This document shows positions 47,815-59,141 of a DNA stretch of 64,000 nucleotides, one piece after another (the first letter of the stretch is position 1; each line of letters starts with the position of its first letter). Below the pieces are notes generated by a model that saw only the letters and a list, made by a program, of their open reading frames with translations, made no database searches and had not been told where the DNA came from. A program made the translations under genes and the position numbers. Origin of the DNA: Clitopilus passeckerianus (lineage: Eukaryota > Basidiomycota > Agaricomycetes > Agaricales > Entolomataceae); assembly GCA_944990035.1 (NCBI GenBank), contig CALYLX010000133.1, positions 463,327-527,326 on the forward strand, given 5' to 3'.

Positions 47815-50351
47815 ATGTCAGACTCTGACAGCCATGAATCTGGGTGCTTTTCATGCCGGCTGGGCAAAAGAAGAGACAGCAGAAGGTTGCTGCAGAAGTA
47901 CGTTATGCTTGATACACCATGAGCAACCCAACTGACCATCCAAAGGTGACAACAAACCTATTGAGCAGCGCGGAACCAAAACAATCTGAGAATAACGTCC
48001 CTACTACCAAAAGCTATACTCTCGAAGCTGCGAAGCAGACCATTGAAATCCTGAAAGGTGTTGCTGGCCCCTCTCCCGTCCCGCTCGTCAAGAATATTCT
48101 CGAACCCGGCCTCAATACCATCAGCACTTGTGAGGTATGCTGATGCTTTGCTTCTGATTCTCCGCTTATCCTGGATATTTCCCTTGTAGGCTATCAACGA
48201 CGTGCAGACCAAAGTTGCCAACCTAAAAAATCGTATCACCGGTTTCCTTCTCGTCATCGCCAAGTTCATGAAGGACTCCGACCATGAGAAGTCCGCATCC
48301 AAGCTAACGGATGACCTTGACGCTGACCTTAGAGAACTCAAAGAGTACGCGTTCTACCCGTAGATATTGATCAAATCCATTCAACCGATGATGTATAGCT
48401 GTCTCGCCTCGATTACCGCCCAACTCGACTCTATCAAAGATCAGAACCGACTCCCCACCAGTCCCCCCTCTCAACCTAACCTAGAACTAATCGATGACCG
48501 CGAAATTCAGTTTCAAGATCGTATTAGCCGCTTCCAAGTACGCTCGGTTCGGTCCCTTCACGACCCTTTCTGATCACATCCTCGGATTAGACCCTGCTCG
48601 GCCTTCATGCAGCTCAAGATTTGGCTTTTATTCCGCAGCAGCTAGTCAAAATGTATGGCATAACGGAGCAAATGGCGTCTGACGTGAAAGGAATAGCGTC
48701 CGACGTGAAGGATATGCAGCAGAAGATGGAGAGCGGCTATAACGATATCAAAGCCATGTTGACGAGGACTGGGTCGGAGAGAGGATCATTATGGCGAGAA
48801 TGCCTCAATCACCAGATGTCTTCTTCGGTCGTGATGGGATAGTCCAACGCATTGCACAAGATTTGTCCAGCGGCGACGCTAGGCGTTCTCGCATCTGTAT
48901 ACTTGGGCCAGGTGGTATGGGGAAGACATCCACTGCCCTTGCAATCATGGAGCACGAGCTCATCCAAAAGTATTTCACCCGAGAGCACAAGTTCTGGGTG
49001 CCATGCATTACTGCAAATTCCCCCACCAACTTTCTTGCCCCGCTGTCAAAACACGTTCGAGCGAAGCGGAAAACAGATGACACCCTTGATAATATTGTCT
49101 CCAGTCTGCAAGAGGCAACGGATCCTTGTATAATTCTTCTCGATAACTTTGAAACTCCATGGCACCCCGTTGAAGGTAGCCAGTCTCCCATCAGACTGAT
49201 TCTTGAAGCCTTGGATGCCCTTCCACATGTCGCCATTCTCATTACCATGAGATCAGAGTTCAGTCCTTTCGAGAGGTGGAACTGCGAACGTCTATCACAG
49301 ATTCAACCCGAAGACTCCCGGAAGATATATACCGCTATTGACACCAGTGCGGCCAACTACCCAGAGCTTGATGAGCTCCTGGATGCGCTCGGACATCTCC
49401 CCTACGCTATCACTCTGATGGCTTCGAGAGGGAAACGGTCGTGTGCGAACCCGCTACAGCTGCTGCGAGATTGGAAGGAGATAGGGACCTCCATGTTATC
49501 CAAACCCGAAGAAGGCATCGACCACTCCATCAGTCTCTCAATCGACAGTAACTTTGTCAGCCGCTCCCCTCATGCCATCCGACTCCTCCAGATACTGTCG
49601 ATGCTACCTGCAGGTGTATACCATGAAGACTTGTCGATATGGGCTGAAGGGTGGCGTTCTAAAGCTGTAGATACGCTCCGGGATGCAGCCCTAGTTCTCG
49701 CGAGAGAAGTCGTTGTAGGGCCAACAACGAAGATACATCTCTTCGTGCTCCCGGTCGTTCAGTCACATATGACGCAACATCGTCGTATTCCAGAAGAGTA
49801 CAACATCAGGTCTTTAACGCCTGTTATCGATTCCTAGTGGAGCATAGTGCCACTATACAACGACCGAATGACTCTCGTTTTCAACAGCATGCTATCGCCA
49901 TAATGTCGCAAGAAACCAATATTCAGGCACTAATAACAAGGACGATAAAGGATTCCCTCTCTCCCTACCCCTCACCTCCTTACGACGATGCATCGACCAT
50001 GACAACAACAAAGGAACAAATTCGTGCTCTCCTTGCCTTTGCTTGGTATCAACATTGGACCAAGCCCCGTCCAGAGATTGCAGAGCGTTGCCTCTCGCTA
50101 GGAATTACAAACTCACTTGATATGAAGCAGATGCCCTTTTCTGCTTGGATACCATCCGGTGGCTCGTTAACCAGCTTGATCAATCCCACGAGGCATTGAC
50201 AAGCGCCCAAGCCTTATTCGAGGAGATGGGCGACGAGCTCATGGCACTTCGTTCTGAGTTGATAGATGTCGATTTGGATGTGGAATGGGGTGACTTCAAC
50301 CGTGCAAGGCAGCGCATGGAGAATAGTCAAGAAATGCGCTCGCATGGATGA
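47815..50351 (+). pseudogene. Broken NB-ARC-TPR receptor, paralogue of the 12.8-16.0 kb gene
   Basis: The N-terminus MSDSDSHESGCFSC matches the intact gene, as do the helical domain (LEAAKQTIEILKGVA, PLVKNILEPGL), the introns around 48136-48190 and 48345-48400, and the segment HAAQDLAFIPQQLVKMYGI. The NB-ARC part has FFGRDGIVQRIAQDL, GPGGMGKTS and IILLDNFETPW. Relative to the intact paralogue there is a 1-nt deletion near 48765-48785 (before ARMPQSPD), a 1-nt deletion near 49795 (before VQHQVFNAC) and a 4-nt loss near 50085-50125. Homology stops at about 50340 after GDFNRARQRM, so most TPRs are missing. The first exon-intron junction (about 47898) is unclear. An ABC-gene fragment lies immediately after. 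Confidence 0.83.
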
Positions 50352-50659
50352 TTACACTTCCACTTGGTGAAAGCGGCACAGCAGAACTTACAATACATTG
50401 AGTTTGCTGCAGCGGAGTATCCAGCTGGTGTCCCTGTAGCGTTTTGTGTGCCAGATCGACATTGACTTGCACCCTACCATCATGTTGTATATAGTTTCTG
50501 ATCGGCACCTACTCCAGAGCCCCCGTGCTTGTCCTTCTCCCTCTGCTTATCATCATGATATTTATTTACGATTCCCTGCTATATTACTTTTCCAGGAGTT
50601 GTTCCGCTTGTGATGGGCCCAAGTTCCGGGAACCACTCGAGTCTACTACAAACTTGGAT

Positions 50660-50930
50660 TCCGACAGTCATGTCGACAACATATGCAAGCAATCCGTCAG
50701 AGAATCGACGAAAGAGTTAATAAGGAGGCAATTCGTCGGCCTATCAGTAGGGGCACCGCGTCCTGGAAGCCGTCGTTGGTGCTGTTGAATGAGGGATGAG
50801 TGGGATGAACAAGAGGATGGTTATGAGCGCGAGAAGTTACTTGAGGAGTGGGAGGGTGTTGGCCGGGATCAGGGCGTGGTTGTCATCGCGGATTGGGAGG
50901 AAGATCCATGGGGTAATAGGGGACGGTGTG
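50660..50930 (+). pseudogene. Fragment of the ABC ATPase 3' end
   Basis: It aligns with 47140-47410 of the intact ABC gene. ESTKELIRRQFVGLSVG corresponds to ESTKDFSKRKFVDLSVG (signature region), and MSGMNKRMVMSARSYLRS to WSGMDERMVESARRYLRS after Walker B. About 28 bp between these parts are deleted, frames change, and no upstream NBD is present. This is non-functional debris of a duplicated ABC gene. Confidence 0.8.
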
Positions 50931-51017
50931 GAAATGAATTCCTCGGCCGCAGGGAGTGCACTTGAGTCGGGTCCCGTTGAGTTTGGTAGAGTACGAGTAA
51001 ACCTAAGTGAAAAATAA

Positions 51018-52182
51018 TTCCTCGAAGGTTGAGGAGTGAGCGTGAAAGTAGGAGATCAAGAGGTGATGGTGGCCTTTAGCCGAGACGCGCGACGCGTCTG
51101 AGGGAAGGAAAGGGAGAGACTGGGAAACTGAACGTGAAAACACTCAATAAACTAGTGCCCACTCTTTGTGGACGATGCTGGAGCTCTCTTTGAGCTCAGT
51201 GCTGAAGTATTCTTGAGATGTTCGACTGACGAACGAGCTTAGACAGGCTGGAAAGTTAGGGAGAAGGTATAAATTGCCGGGGGAGAGGAAAAGTGGGAAA
51301 GTGGGGATTCCCCCGGTCGAAAATACAGGTGGTGGGTATTAATAATGTACAGAAACCGAAGGCGCACGTACTCTCGTGCCCCCGGACCCAAAATGATGTC
51401 ATAATGTACAGAAAAATGAAGAGGGAGCTCGAAAATGAGAGAGAAAGAATAACACACGAAAAAGGAAAGGCCTTGACCGAATGTGGAAATACCTCCGGAT
51501 GACGAGTTCTGGGGAATTTCTCGAGGCGATGGGAGTCGCGTAGGCGTGCTGTGGCCCTAGCAGCATCTTTTACGCGTCCTAGGACTCCCTTCAGCACTCT
51601 ACCATCCCAGATTCGTTTCCCCTTTGATATCTCCAGACCCGATGTCGGCTGTATAGTAGAATGTAATTAATTATGGAATAGAAAAGAAATATACGTATCG
51701 TTCGTCTCGAGAGTCCTTAACCATATCCTGCAGAGAATGTGATGCGGTTTACACGATGGAATGGAAGTCTTGACCATCCAGACACGCAGAATAACATAAC
51801 GAGGCGTATAGCGATCTTGAGGAGGAATGCGAGGTTTGCTGTGAATGCCGAGAAAGCTTGATGGTGTCGGGGAAATACCAAGTTGCCGGTGAACGATCTT
51901 CTTCTGCACGTTCCCTCTGTACGTCCAGATTCCCTTCCACAACGGTTAGAAAGATCGCTTGGGGAGTGTCAGATCTTCCATTGCATGATCGGACAACAGT
52001 GCTTCCTGGCGCTTCTCTTGATAATCTGTCACTGGCTTTATACCATTTCAGATCAAATAAACCCATGACCCTAACAGATATACGTTTACTGCCCCAAGGC
52101 TTACTTTGTTGCCGAGGCTGCAGCACTGCCTTTCCCACCATCTAACAAATACCTGCACTGTTGACATTCACTTCAATCCAAA
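51018..52182. other. Intergenic, no gene seen
   Basis: This is 1165 bp. The word ATAATGTACAGAAA occurs twice, about 65 bp apart (near 51345 and 51410). Open stretches on both strands have no recognisable domains and lie in compositionally biased sequence. Confidence 0.45.
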
Positions 52183-54290
52183 ATGAAGTATCAAGCAGGC
52201 CTCATGGCGAAGTCGAGGCCAGCCAAGGCTGTTTTTGATGGGATAGCAAATGCATATGTAGCAAACGCTACGACAATAGACGAACAGATACCAATACATA
52301 CATCTCTCTGGCCCTTTGAAAAGCCATTGGCATGGAACCTTCCATTTCCTCCAGCACTTGTGGGTCCAAAAGACTAAATATCAACATATATGGTGGCCAG
52401 GTGGTCACAGCCGAAAACTATCTACAACAAGTTTCCACCACGATCCTTGCCAAGGTGAGTTACAAGTCGGTCTTCTCGTGAAACTTGCCTTACAGGATTA
52501 ATCGACAAAAAGGCAATAACCTCCTACCCCTGGAGCTCAGAGTTGCAGCGTCTGCGCTTTACGATTCTGCCGAACGGTGTGACCCTCCGAGATGCCATCC
52601 TCAGACCCGTACTGCAGTGTTACGCCAGATTCGTCGTTGGGCGAGACACAAGCGTGATATTTCCTCACCGCCGCTATTATGGTTATCTGGCCCAGTAGGA
52701 GCAGGGAAGACGTCGATTGCCCAGACTCTTGCAGAACACTGGGGAGAGGACGGCGCTCTCGCAGCCACGTTCTTTTTCTCAAAAGGCGACAGTCTTCGAA
52801 ACGCAAAGACTCACGTTATCAGTACCATTACACGTCAACTCTACGAACTTTCCCGGACATCCGCCCTCATCTAGAGAAGGCAATTAGGGATGAACCATTT
52901 ATTTTCAAAAAACAGCTATCAGCGCAGATAGAGGCACTCATAATCCATCCTCTACAAGCCGCGTACCCCATCTCCCGTCCCAGGCGTCCTAAAGTCATTA
53001 TCATTGATGGGCTGGACGAGTGTCTCGGCCAAGGCTCGCAAAAGGAATTACTGAATGCTTTTGCAATTCTACTCAATCAACACGACATACCCCTCGTATT
53101 ACTTATAGCAAGCCGTCCAGAATACCAGATTCGGGACGCCTTCGCTCGTCCCGATCTGGAACAGCTCACGACCCAACTGGTATTGAATGACGACTTCAAT
53201 CCAGGCGCAGACATTGAAACGTACCTTTCATACAAATTCGATGAAATAAAAGCCAGTTCCTGCATACAGGACGAGTCATGGCCCCCTAAACTGGCTATCA
53301 AAGTCATCGTCGATAAATCTTCTGGCCAGTTCATCTATGCCGCTACGGTGGTCAAGTACATCAGCACTCCTCGCAACGACCCCCGTCACTGCCTTCAAGT
53401 CGTTCTCGGGATCAGGGATCCTGGGACTGATGCACCTTACAGTCAGCTTGATGCGCTTTATATGCATATACTTGCATACGTCTCTGCGTCTTCCTATAGT
53501 TACGCGATGGATATTTTGCTTTCTTGCAGAGTGAGGTGCGGGATGTTTTCCACGCTCGGACACACTCTTACTTAGGAAGCAATACGCCCCTACTACAACG
53601 CGTGCTACGAATGGATCAAGAGCATCTCTACCGGCACCTTATCGACCTCCATTCTATTCTATTCGTTCCGCCATTGCAAGACCTTCAAACTCAATCCATC
53701 CGATTCTACCATGCCTCATTTGGGGAATTCCTAGCCGACCATCGTCGGTCTGAGAAGTTTTTCCTCGGCCCCGCAGAGGCGCATGCACGAATGGCAACAA
53801 GCTTCTTCAGGCATCTGTTGGTTGGCATGTCGTCGCCTTCGGTCGACATTCACGAGGGCCATTGGCCTGCATTGAAAGATGAAGCTATCCGGCATCTCCA
53901 GGAAGCAGCTCCAAACCATGAACTCAAGACCTATCTGGATATCACCACAGGATCTTCCAGAGATGACAACGTCAAAAACGACGTGCTAAACACCCTTGGC
54001 ATAAATGAATATCGATCCAGGCGGGGTCTTTTTGAGGTTCTCCTGGACTGCAACCATAAGACTGAAGTTCTTCGCTACCTAACGGTAAGTAGGCTGCCTA
54101 TTGATGATTTGGTGCCTCTGAATGCTGACAATATCCTACTCAGCACTGTATAAACGCTCAGCACCAGGGAGTTGCTCAACGGATGATACGGATGGTGAAG
54201 CTCGCTCGCCATCATATCCGAACATATCTGGAATCTCGGGCCTGCAAAGGTGATCTTTGTGCCCGGCATTGGTACCGGACAGGAAAATAG
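52183..54290 (+). pseudogene. Broken NACHT-domain protein, relative of the 43.0-45.1 kb gene
   Basis: Recognisable in order: the IYGGQVVTAENYLQQ motif (about 52383-52440), CDPPRCHPQTR, Walker A SGPVGAGKTSIAQ, then after a shift RPHLEKAIRDEP, Walker B VIIIDGLDEC, LLIASRPEYQI, SSGQFIYAATVVKYI, HSILFVPP and RFYHASFGEFL. The tail ends at the TAG at 54288-54290. Frame breaks: the junction after LQQVSTTILAK (about 52455-52500) has no in-phase splice; one base is missing near 52848 (QLYEL to FPDIRP); and the passage around 53520-53572 cannot be joined in phase by a normal intron. The start codon is uncertain. The repeat domain, if any, is absent. Confidence 0.75.
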
Positions 54291-54698
54291 ATAAACCCGT
54301 AACTCGTGGCCTACTGCAGTATGCCAACAGCCGGATCCCGACGATAGCAATGGCTTCTGGTTATCCATGCTATCCTATATCCGGTACCATACCATTCGCC
54401 AAATAGGCTTCTACAAGATGCAGGAGTTGATCGCTATACCGGTAGTGAATTATTAGTTAGGGGTTTCGCTCAAGGCTTCATGGTTGTCAATGGTGACGGC
54501 TTTATAAGCGCATTTTGACATTCCATGATACTAAGCCTCGCGTTTTCAAGCGTACTGAGCTGAAGGGATGAATGCATTCAAGGTAATCCGGCAAGAAATG
54601 TACCATTTAGCGGGGCGTGCGTCAGATGAGTATATGCTGAAAAAATCCTAGTTTCCTGCCATACAATTCAAGAGGGATCTGCACCTCAGCTCACGACA
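54291..54698. other. Intergenic
   Basis: This is 408 bp between the NACHT pseudogene and the CMC4-like gene, which converge here. Nothing recognisable. Confidence 0.45.
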
Positions 54699-54927
54699 TC
54701 ATGACGACGGATGACTCTTAAACCACCTCGTAATGACGCTCTCCTGTGGGCACGCGGTTGACTCAACGGCTTTTCCTTCTCTTTTACCCTGCTCGTACAT
54801 CGTCCGGCAGCACTCGTATAGTCTTCGAACATGCTCATCACATTTCTCCGGGGTGTACGTGTTCTTTTCTAGACATGTTTGTAGGTCACAGGCTTGGACA
54901 GCGATTTCGTTAGATGCAGGTGTTGGC
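54699..54927 (-). CDS. CMC4: CMC4-like mitochondrial twin-cysteine protein (main exon)
   Basis: Small intermembrane-space protein of the CHCH/Cx9C class, homologous to human p8MTCP1/CMC4 and yeast Cmc4. The exon (acceptor CCACAG at 54928-54930) reads ASNEIAVQACDLQTCLEKN and continues with CDEHVRRLYECC, matching the family pattern of C-x4-C-x10-C-x9-CC, with the ending CPQESVITRWFKSHPSS. The stop TGA is at 54699-54701. The exon starts in phase 2, so a short upstream coding exon with the ATG must exist. I could not place it convincingly in 54.93-55.12 kb. If no such exon exists, the gene may be damaged like its neighbours. Import via the Mia40 pathway is known for the family. Confidence 0.72.
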
Positions 54928-55334
54928 CTGTGGAAATATTCTGCAGCTCACCTTCAGCTTGACATGATTGCGACTAGAATAACGTTAGCCTGAAGATTAC
55001 TGATTGGTTCTTACGGCGAAATTCGAAGAGAAATGCTCACCTTGAACATGGTGGTAACGATGAGAGAAACGAAGGCAACTCCGAGTCCGATCCCAGTCTC
55101 CAGACCATCAAGGGTGCTGTGACGTAAGTTTCGGTTAATCAATTGTTAACCGAAGCTTTTTCTTGCGGCGCTTATTTGAGCGCCCGAAGCGTGACCCACT
55201 CTGACGAAATGCTCGGCTAACCGAGTCTTGTGCTTGGGCAGTGAGAGATGTCAAAGGGTTCTATCAAATAGATAACACAGGTATTGGTGCTAGGGGTATA
55301 CGAGGACGGTATGAAAACTGTTCAGTAGAGCCTA
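54928..55334. other. Upstream of CMC4-like exon
   Basis: A minus-strand segment at about 55040-55120 reads TLDGLETGIGLGVAFVSLIV, a hydrophobic stretch ending at a GTGAGC donor. It could belong to another small gene or an alternative 5' exon. Not resolved. Confidence 0.35.
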
Positions 55335-58300
55335 CTAGTCCGTTCCATAGATCACCTCAAACGCCCATGCGTACTTTCCGTTCCCAATCTCTTCATCCAC
55401 AATATCGACCACCAACCAGCCCGTCTCACCGTCCACTTGCCAATTCAAATGCGGCAAGAATCCGGTCCAGGCCCAAGCAACCTAACCACATCCCCTTCCA
55501 AAACCGGCAACCTCTTCTCAACGACAAGCTTACCCCCACTCGGTTGATTGAACGCTACGAAGCAGAAAGTACGAGGTGTAGTCGTGAACCGTATGGATTG
55601 GGCGGGGTTACGGATTGTGGGGTTTGGAACCAGTAATTCTGAACGCGTATCACGTTAACATCTCCAAGGAAGAGCAGAGAGAAAATAGAGCATACGGTAT
55701 CATAAATACACTTTCCCGAATACTTGATCCATTCTCCCGCTTCGAGGAGGTTATCCCTCTCGATCTTAATAATCTCCCCTCGGAATTGGGTCCAACGTCG
55801 AGCAAGCTGGAAACCGACGGCAAACCATGAGCATCAATTACTTTCTAACTAGTACAGAAACCGACTCACAAATTCCCTCCCTTCGAAACGACGTCAACCA
55901 AGGTCCGCACAATAGTCGTCGCATTCTTATACTTCCCCTCCTCTGTTGCGGAGTTATAACCATAGCTATGCGGGTCCATCCCCGCGTTGGACTCCCAGCT
56001 CGTTATTTGTGTCGACCCGAACGTCGCATATTCAGGCGTGTCAAAGTCTGGGACGGCACCGCAGCCTGTCGTGCATATCCGTGAGGATGAATTGGAAGAA
56101 AGAAGAGGTTGAGATGATCCGTACGGTTATTCATAGTAACCTGCCTCCCCTCCTTCCATGCATTATTATAAAACCTCTCCGTAAACTCTAACGTTCGATT
56201 TGGCCCTCCGATGTCACACCACTATCAAAATCCTCCATTGTTAGTGTATATATCTCATCAGAAGAGGTCAACATACCATGATGTCAGTCTCATACCTCTC
56301 CGCCAATTCCACCATATGAGGGAACTGTAAATCATCGATATAGTTCCCGATTTCCATTCTCCCCGCATAAGGTTCCAGCTCGTCGGTATCGTTCCCAAAC
56401 GGATAATGCGCCGACCCCCCGGGCCATTTCCCGAATCCATACTTCGCATAGTCCGGGTTAAACCACTCAGGGAGGGAGTAGTACGTTCCTCGTTTCATCC
56501 ACGGCTTCTCCTTCTTCGCAGTGGCCATTAATTCGGCGAGGAAGTCTCTTTTGGAAGATGGGGTGGTGCCGAGGTAGGGTGATGCCCGGTGCGTGGTGTT
56601 CAGTGTGTCGAAGAGAGCGTAGCCATCATGGTGTTTCTATCATCCTAAATAAGCCCTTGGTTGGACAGAAAGAAGCTGATAATGCGCACCGTAACGAAAA
56701 CAAAATACTTGGCCCCAGCCTTATCAAACACGTCCAACCAATCACTCGGATCCCACTTCGCCGCTGTGAAGTTCTGGATGAAAGAGTCATAAGCGATGTT
56801 GGGGCCGTAGGTCTGAAGGTGGTGTTGTTGAATTGGGTCGTTTGGTTGGTGGAGATACCAGCTGGAATAAGAAGAGATTAGTATAAAATGTTTCCAGCCC
56901 TCAAGGTTTTGCAACTAGCAACCTGGAAGAAAATGAAATGAAAAGGTCCACTCACTTGTACCACTCTGCATAGACATTCGGAGGAGCCTGAAGTGATCGA
57001 ATTAAGGCTTAGAACACTAGGGAGCCAGGCAAGCAACGTACCCAGGCCGGATAACTGTACACTCCCCAATGTATGCTATGGACCAATTCAGTTGAGATTC
57101 GTCGCATTTATCAAGGATTGAGCCTACAATATCCCGTATTTCGCATTTCGCCACTATCAATGATTAATTAATTGTAAACCCAAATCCACCCCAGTCAAGT
57201 GCACTTCACTTACCCAACTCGGCGTCTCATGCTCACTTAGTACTCCCTTCTCCGCCTTCCACTCGCCACCTATCAAGGCTTTGACCTCCCACCCCTCCGA
57301 TCTTCCAATTTCGTGACCTTGGGTGTCACTTAGGACTACACTTGCGTTTCCATCCTTTGCTCCCACAACGAAAACGTCGACCTTCACTTGATCGCTAGGA
57401 ACGAGTCGGTATACCTCCCCAGCTTTCACGGTCTTGATCCCAGGAGCCTCGATAGATACGCGATGAAGGGCAGTGATGGAGCTATTTCTCGACAGGGTGT
57501 AGGAAGGCAGGAGGTTCGCGAGCGTAACCTCGATAGCCTGTGCCCTAACCCCCTCAATTGTTCCCAGCGCTGAGTGAACTTTGCCTGTCTTATAGACAGG
57601 GCTTTCGATAAAGTGCTTTCAGGGCCTGGAAGGGACACAGAGGAGAAAGCGTGATGGCGAAAATGTGAAGTCTACGCTTTGGGTTCAAGGCGGGAAGTGT
57701 AATGGATCTAAGTGGTTTCTCGGATGAAATAGCAGTGGACCATTGATATATTTGGGTGGTATTATAATTATTTCTTGGGGAGTCTGGGATGGTGGCATTG
57801 GATTCGAAGTGATAAGGTGACTGGATGGCACCGTTGTTGAGGTTGGGCCATTTGAACCAGTTCCGGGCATACACTAGGATATCAAGGTGACATGGAGCAG
57901 TTGTCCCGTTGTAGAACAAGGGAGCACGCACGTTGAATCTGCTGAGTGGACTCATCCACGAAGCTAACGTTAAACGTCGCCACAAATTCCCCTCCTGGTG
58001 ATAGATCACCCGCATATAAGAAATGAATTTCATGTCCGTAAACAGGATCTTCCCCTGGCATATCCAATACTTGTCCATTAGCAACCAAGTTGTCGTCCCC
58101 TACTCCCCAAGTCTCCGGAAGACTATACTCAATCCCATCATAACTCCATCTTCCAGTCGGAAGAAATTGGGCATCAAAGCTTCCACCAAGCTGGTCAAAG
58201 TTGGCAGGCCCGGTGCCATCAAATGAGGCAGCTTGGTTGTCGAAGAACTGGGAGAGTGGGAATGGGCTTCTAGGGAACTTTGGGAGAGTTTTCAGGGCAG

Positions 58301-58349
58301 AGCAGGGTAGATGGGCGAGATGGGCGAGGACAATGAGGTAGAGGAGCAT
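55335..58349 (-). pseudogene. GH29 alpha-L-fucosidase, catalytic core present, ends frameshifted
   Basis: Secreted glycoside hydrolase that releases terminal L-fucose, by family. A signal peptide (MLLYLIVLAHLAHLPCSA) opens the gene, then a fungal N-terminal domain (GRWSYDGIEYSLPETWG, HEIHFLYAGD). The core follows: KYGIF-IHWGVYSYPAW, PPNVYAEWYK, AKYFVFVT-KHHDGYALFDT, KRGTYYSLPEWFNPDY, TDIM-WCDIGGPN (nucleophile Asp), VTMNNRCGAVPDFDTPEYA and LLDVGPNSEG. Introns splice in phase through the core. Frame shifts appear near 57612-57616, in a G run at 55776-55779 (before EIIKIERDN), near 55591-55600 (before RFTTTPRTFC) and near 55458-55462 (before LPHLNWQVDG). The ancestral stop is at 55335-55337. 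Either a recent pseudogene or several uncorrected indels. Confidence 0.78.
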
Positions 58350-59141
58350 CGGAATTGTCGTTTCTCAAATGGCTCAGAGGCATTCTGGGAGTTATATATG
58401 AGAGCGAGGTAGTTTGAGAAGAGAAGATGTTCGTTGATGTCAGATGGTGTGGGTTCTTGGAGGAGCGGGCCGTCGTAGGTTGAAGATGCCGGGGATGTAG
58501 CCCATGTGACAAATTCGTGGATCAAAGCGAAAATGAGCTGAAGCTAATAGATGACGGTGGTCGATTAAGAGCAGAGTTTTGGGCTTCGAGCTGGGCTGAA
58601 GGTGCATGAGAGAAACGACACAAACATGGGGCAAATTTCTCCAGGTTCCAAAGCAGCACCTGTATACTTTTCTCGAAGGTTTTATTTCGGAGAACCTAAG
58701 GCCATCATACGGAGTTTTACTGGAGGCCAGGCGTTTCATGAGGGATCCTCAATGGTGGGCTGAAGATTGCCAAAGATGGAGATGCAGAACTTCAACAAGG
58801 TCGATGGTGCCAAGCCATGCCGCATAGCGTTGGTTGCCGGTCAACTAATTTTGACCGGACTTTAGCATCTCAGGTCCTTCAAAGTTTCAGGATTTCCTCT
58901 CATCGTTTACAATTTCCACCATGCCGAACTTAAGTGAGAAAGGCGTTCTGAACACTATTCGTAGTGAAAAGACTCTTGGATGAAGGAGCCCCTTCTCCAC
59001 CTTCTCCTTCCATCATTCCGAACACAAGTCGCATGATCTCTCCATTGACTCCTGTTAGGCTTCGCTACCGAAGGCTTTGGCTTGGGTATCAACGAGCCAC
59101 CATCCTCCATCTCCACCTTCCGACTCTTGAAAGTCATCCAT
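58350..59141. other. Divergent intergenic, fucosidase and GMC pseudogene promoters
   Basis: This is 792 bp. A minus-strand open stretch (58292-58525) overlaps the fucosidase start in another frame; no domain is recognised. Confidence 0.4.

Noticed and set aside
51293..51502. Small direct repeat and open frames that might mark a transposon end
   Set aside because: Only a 14-bp word is repeated, with no inverted termini, transposase or target-site duplication visible.
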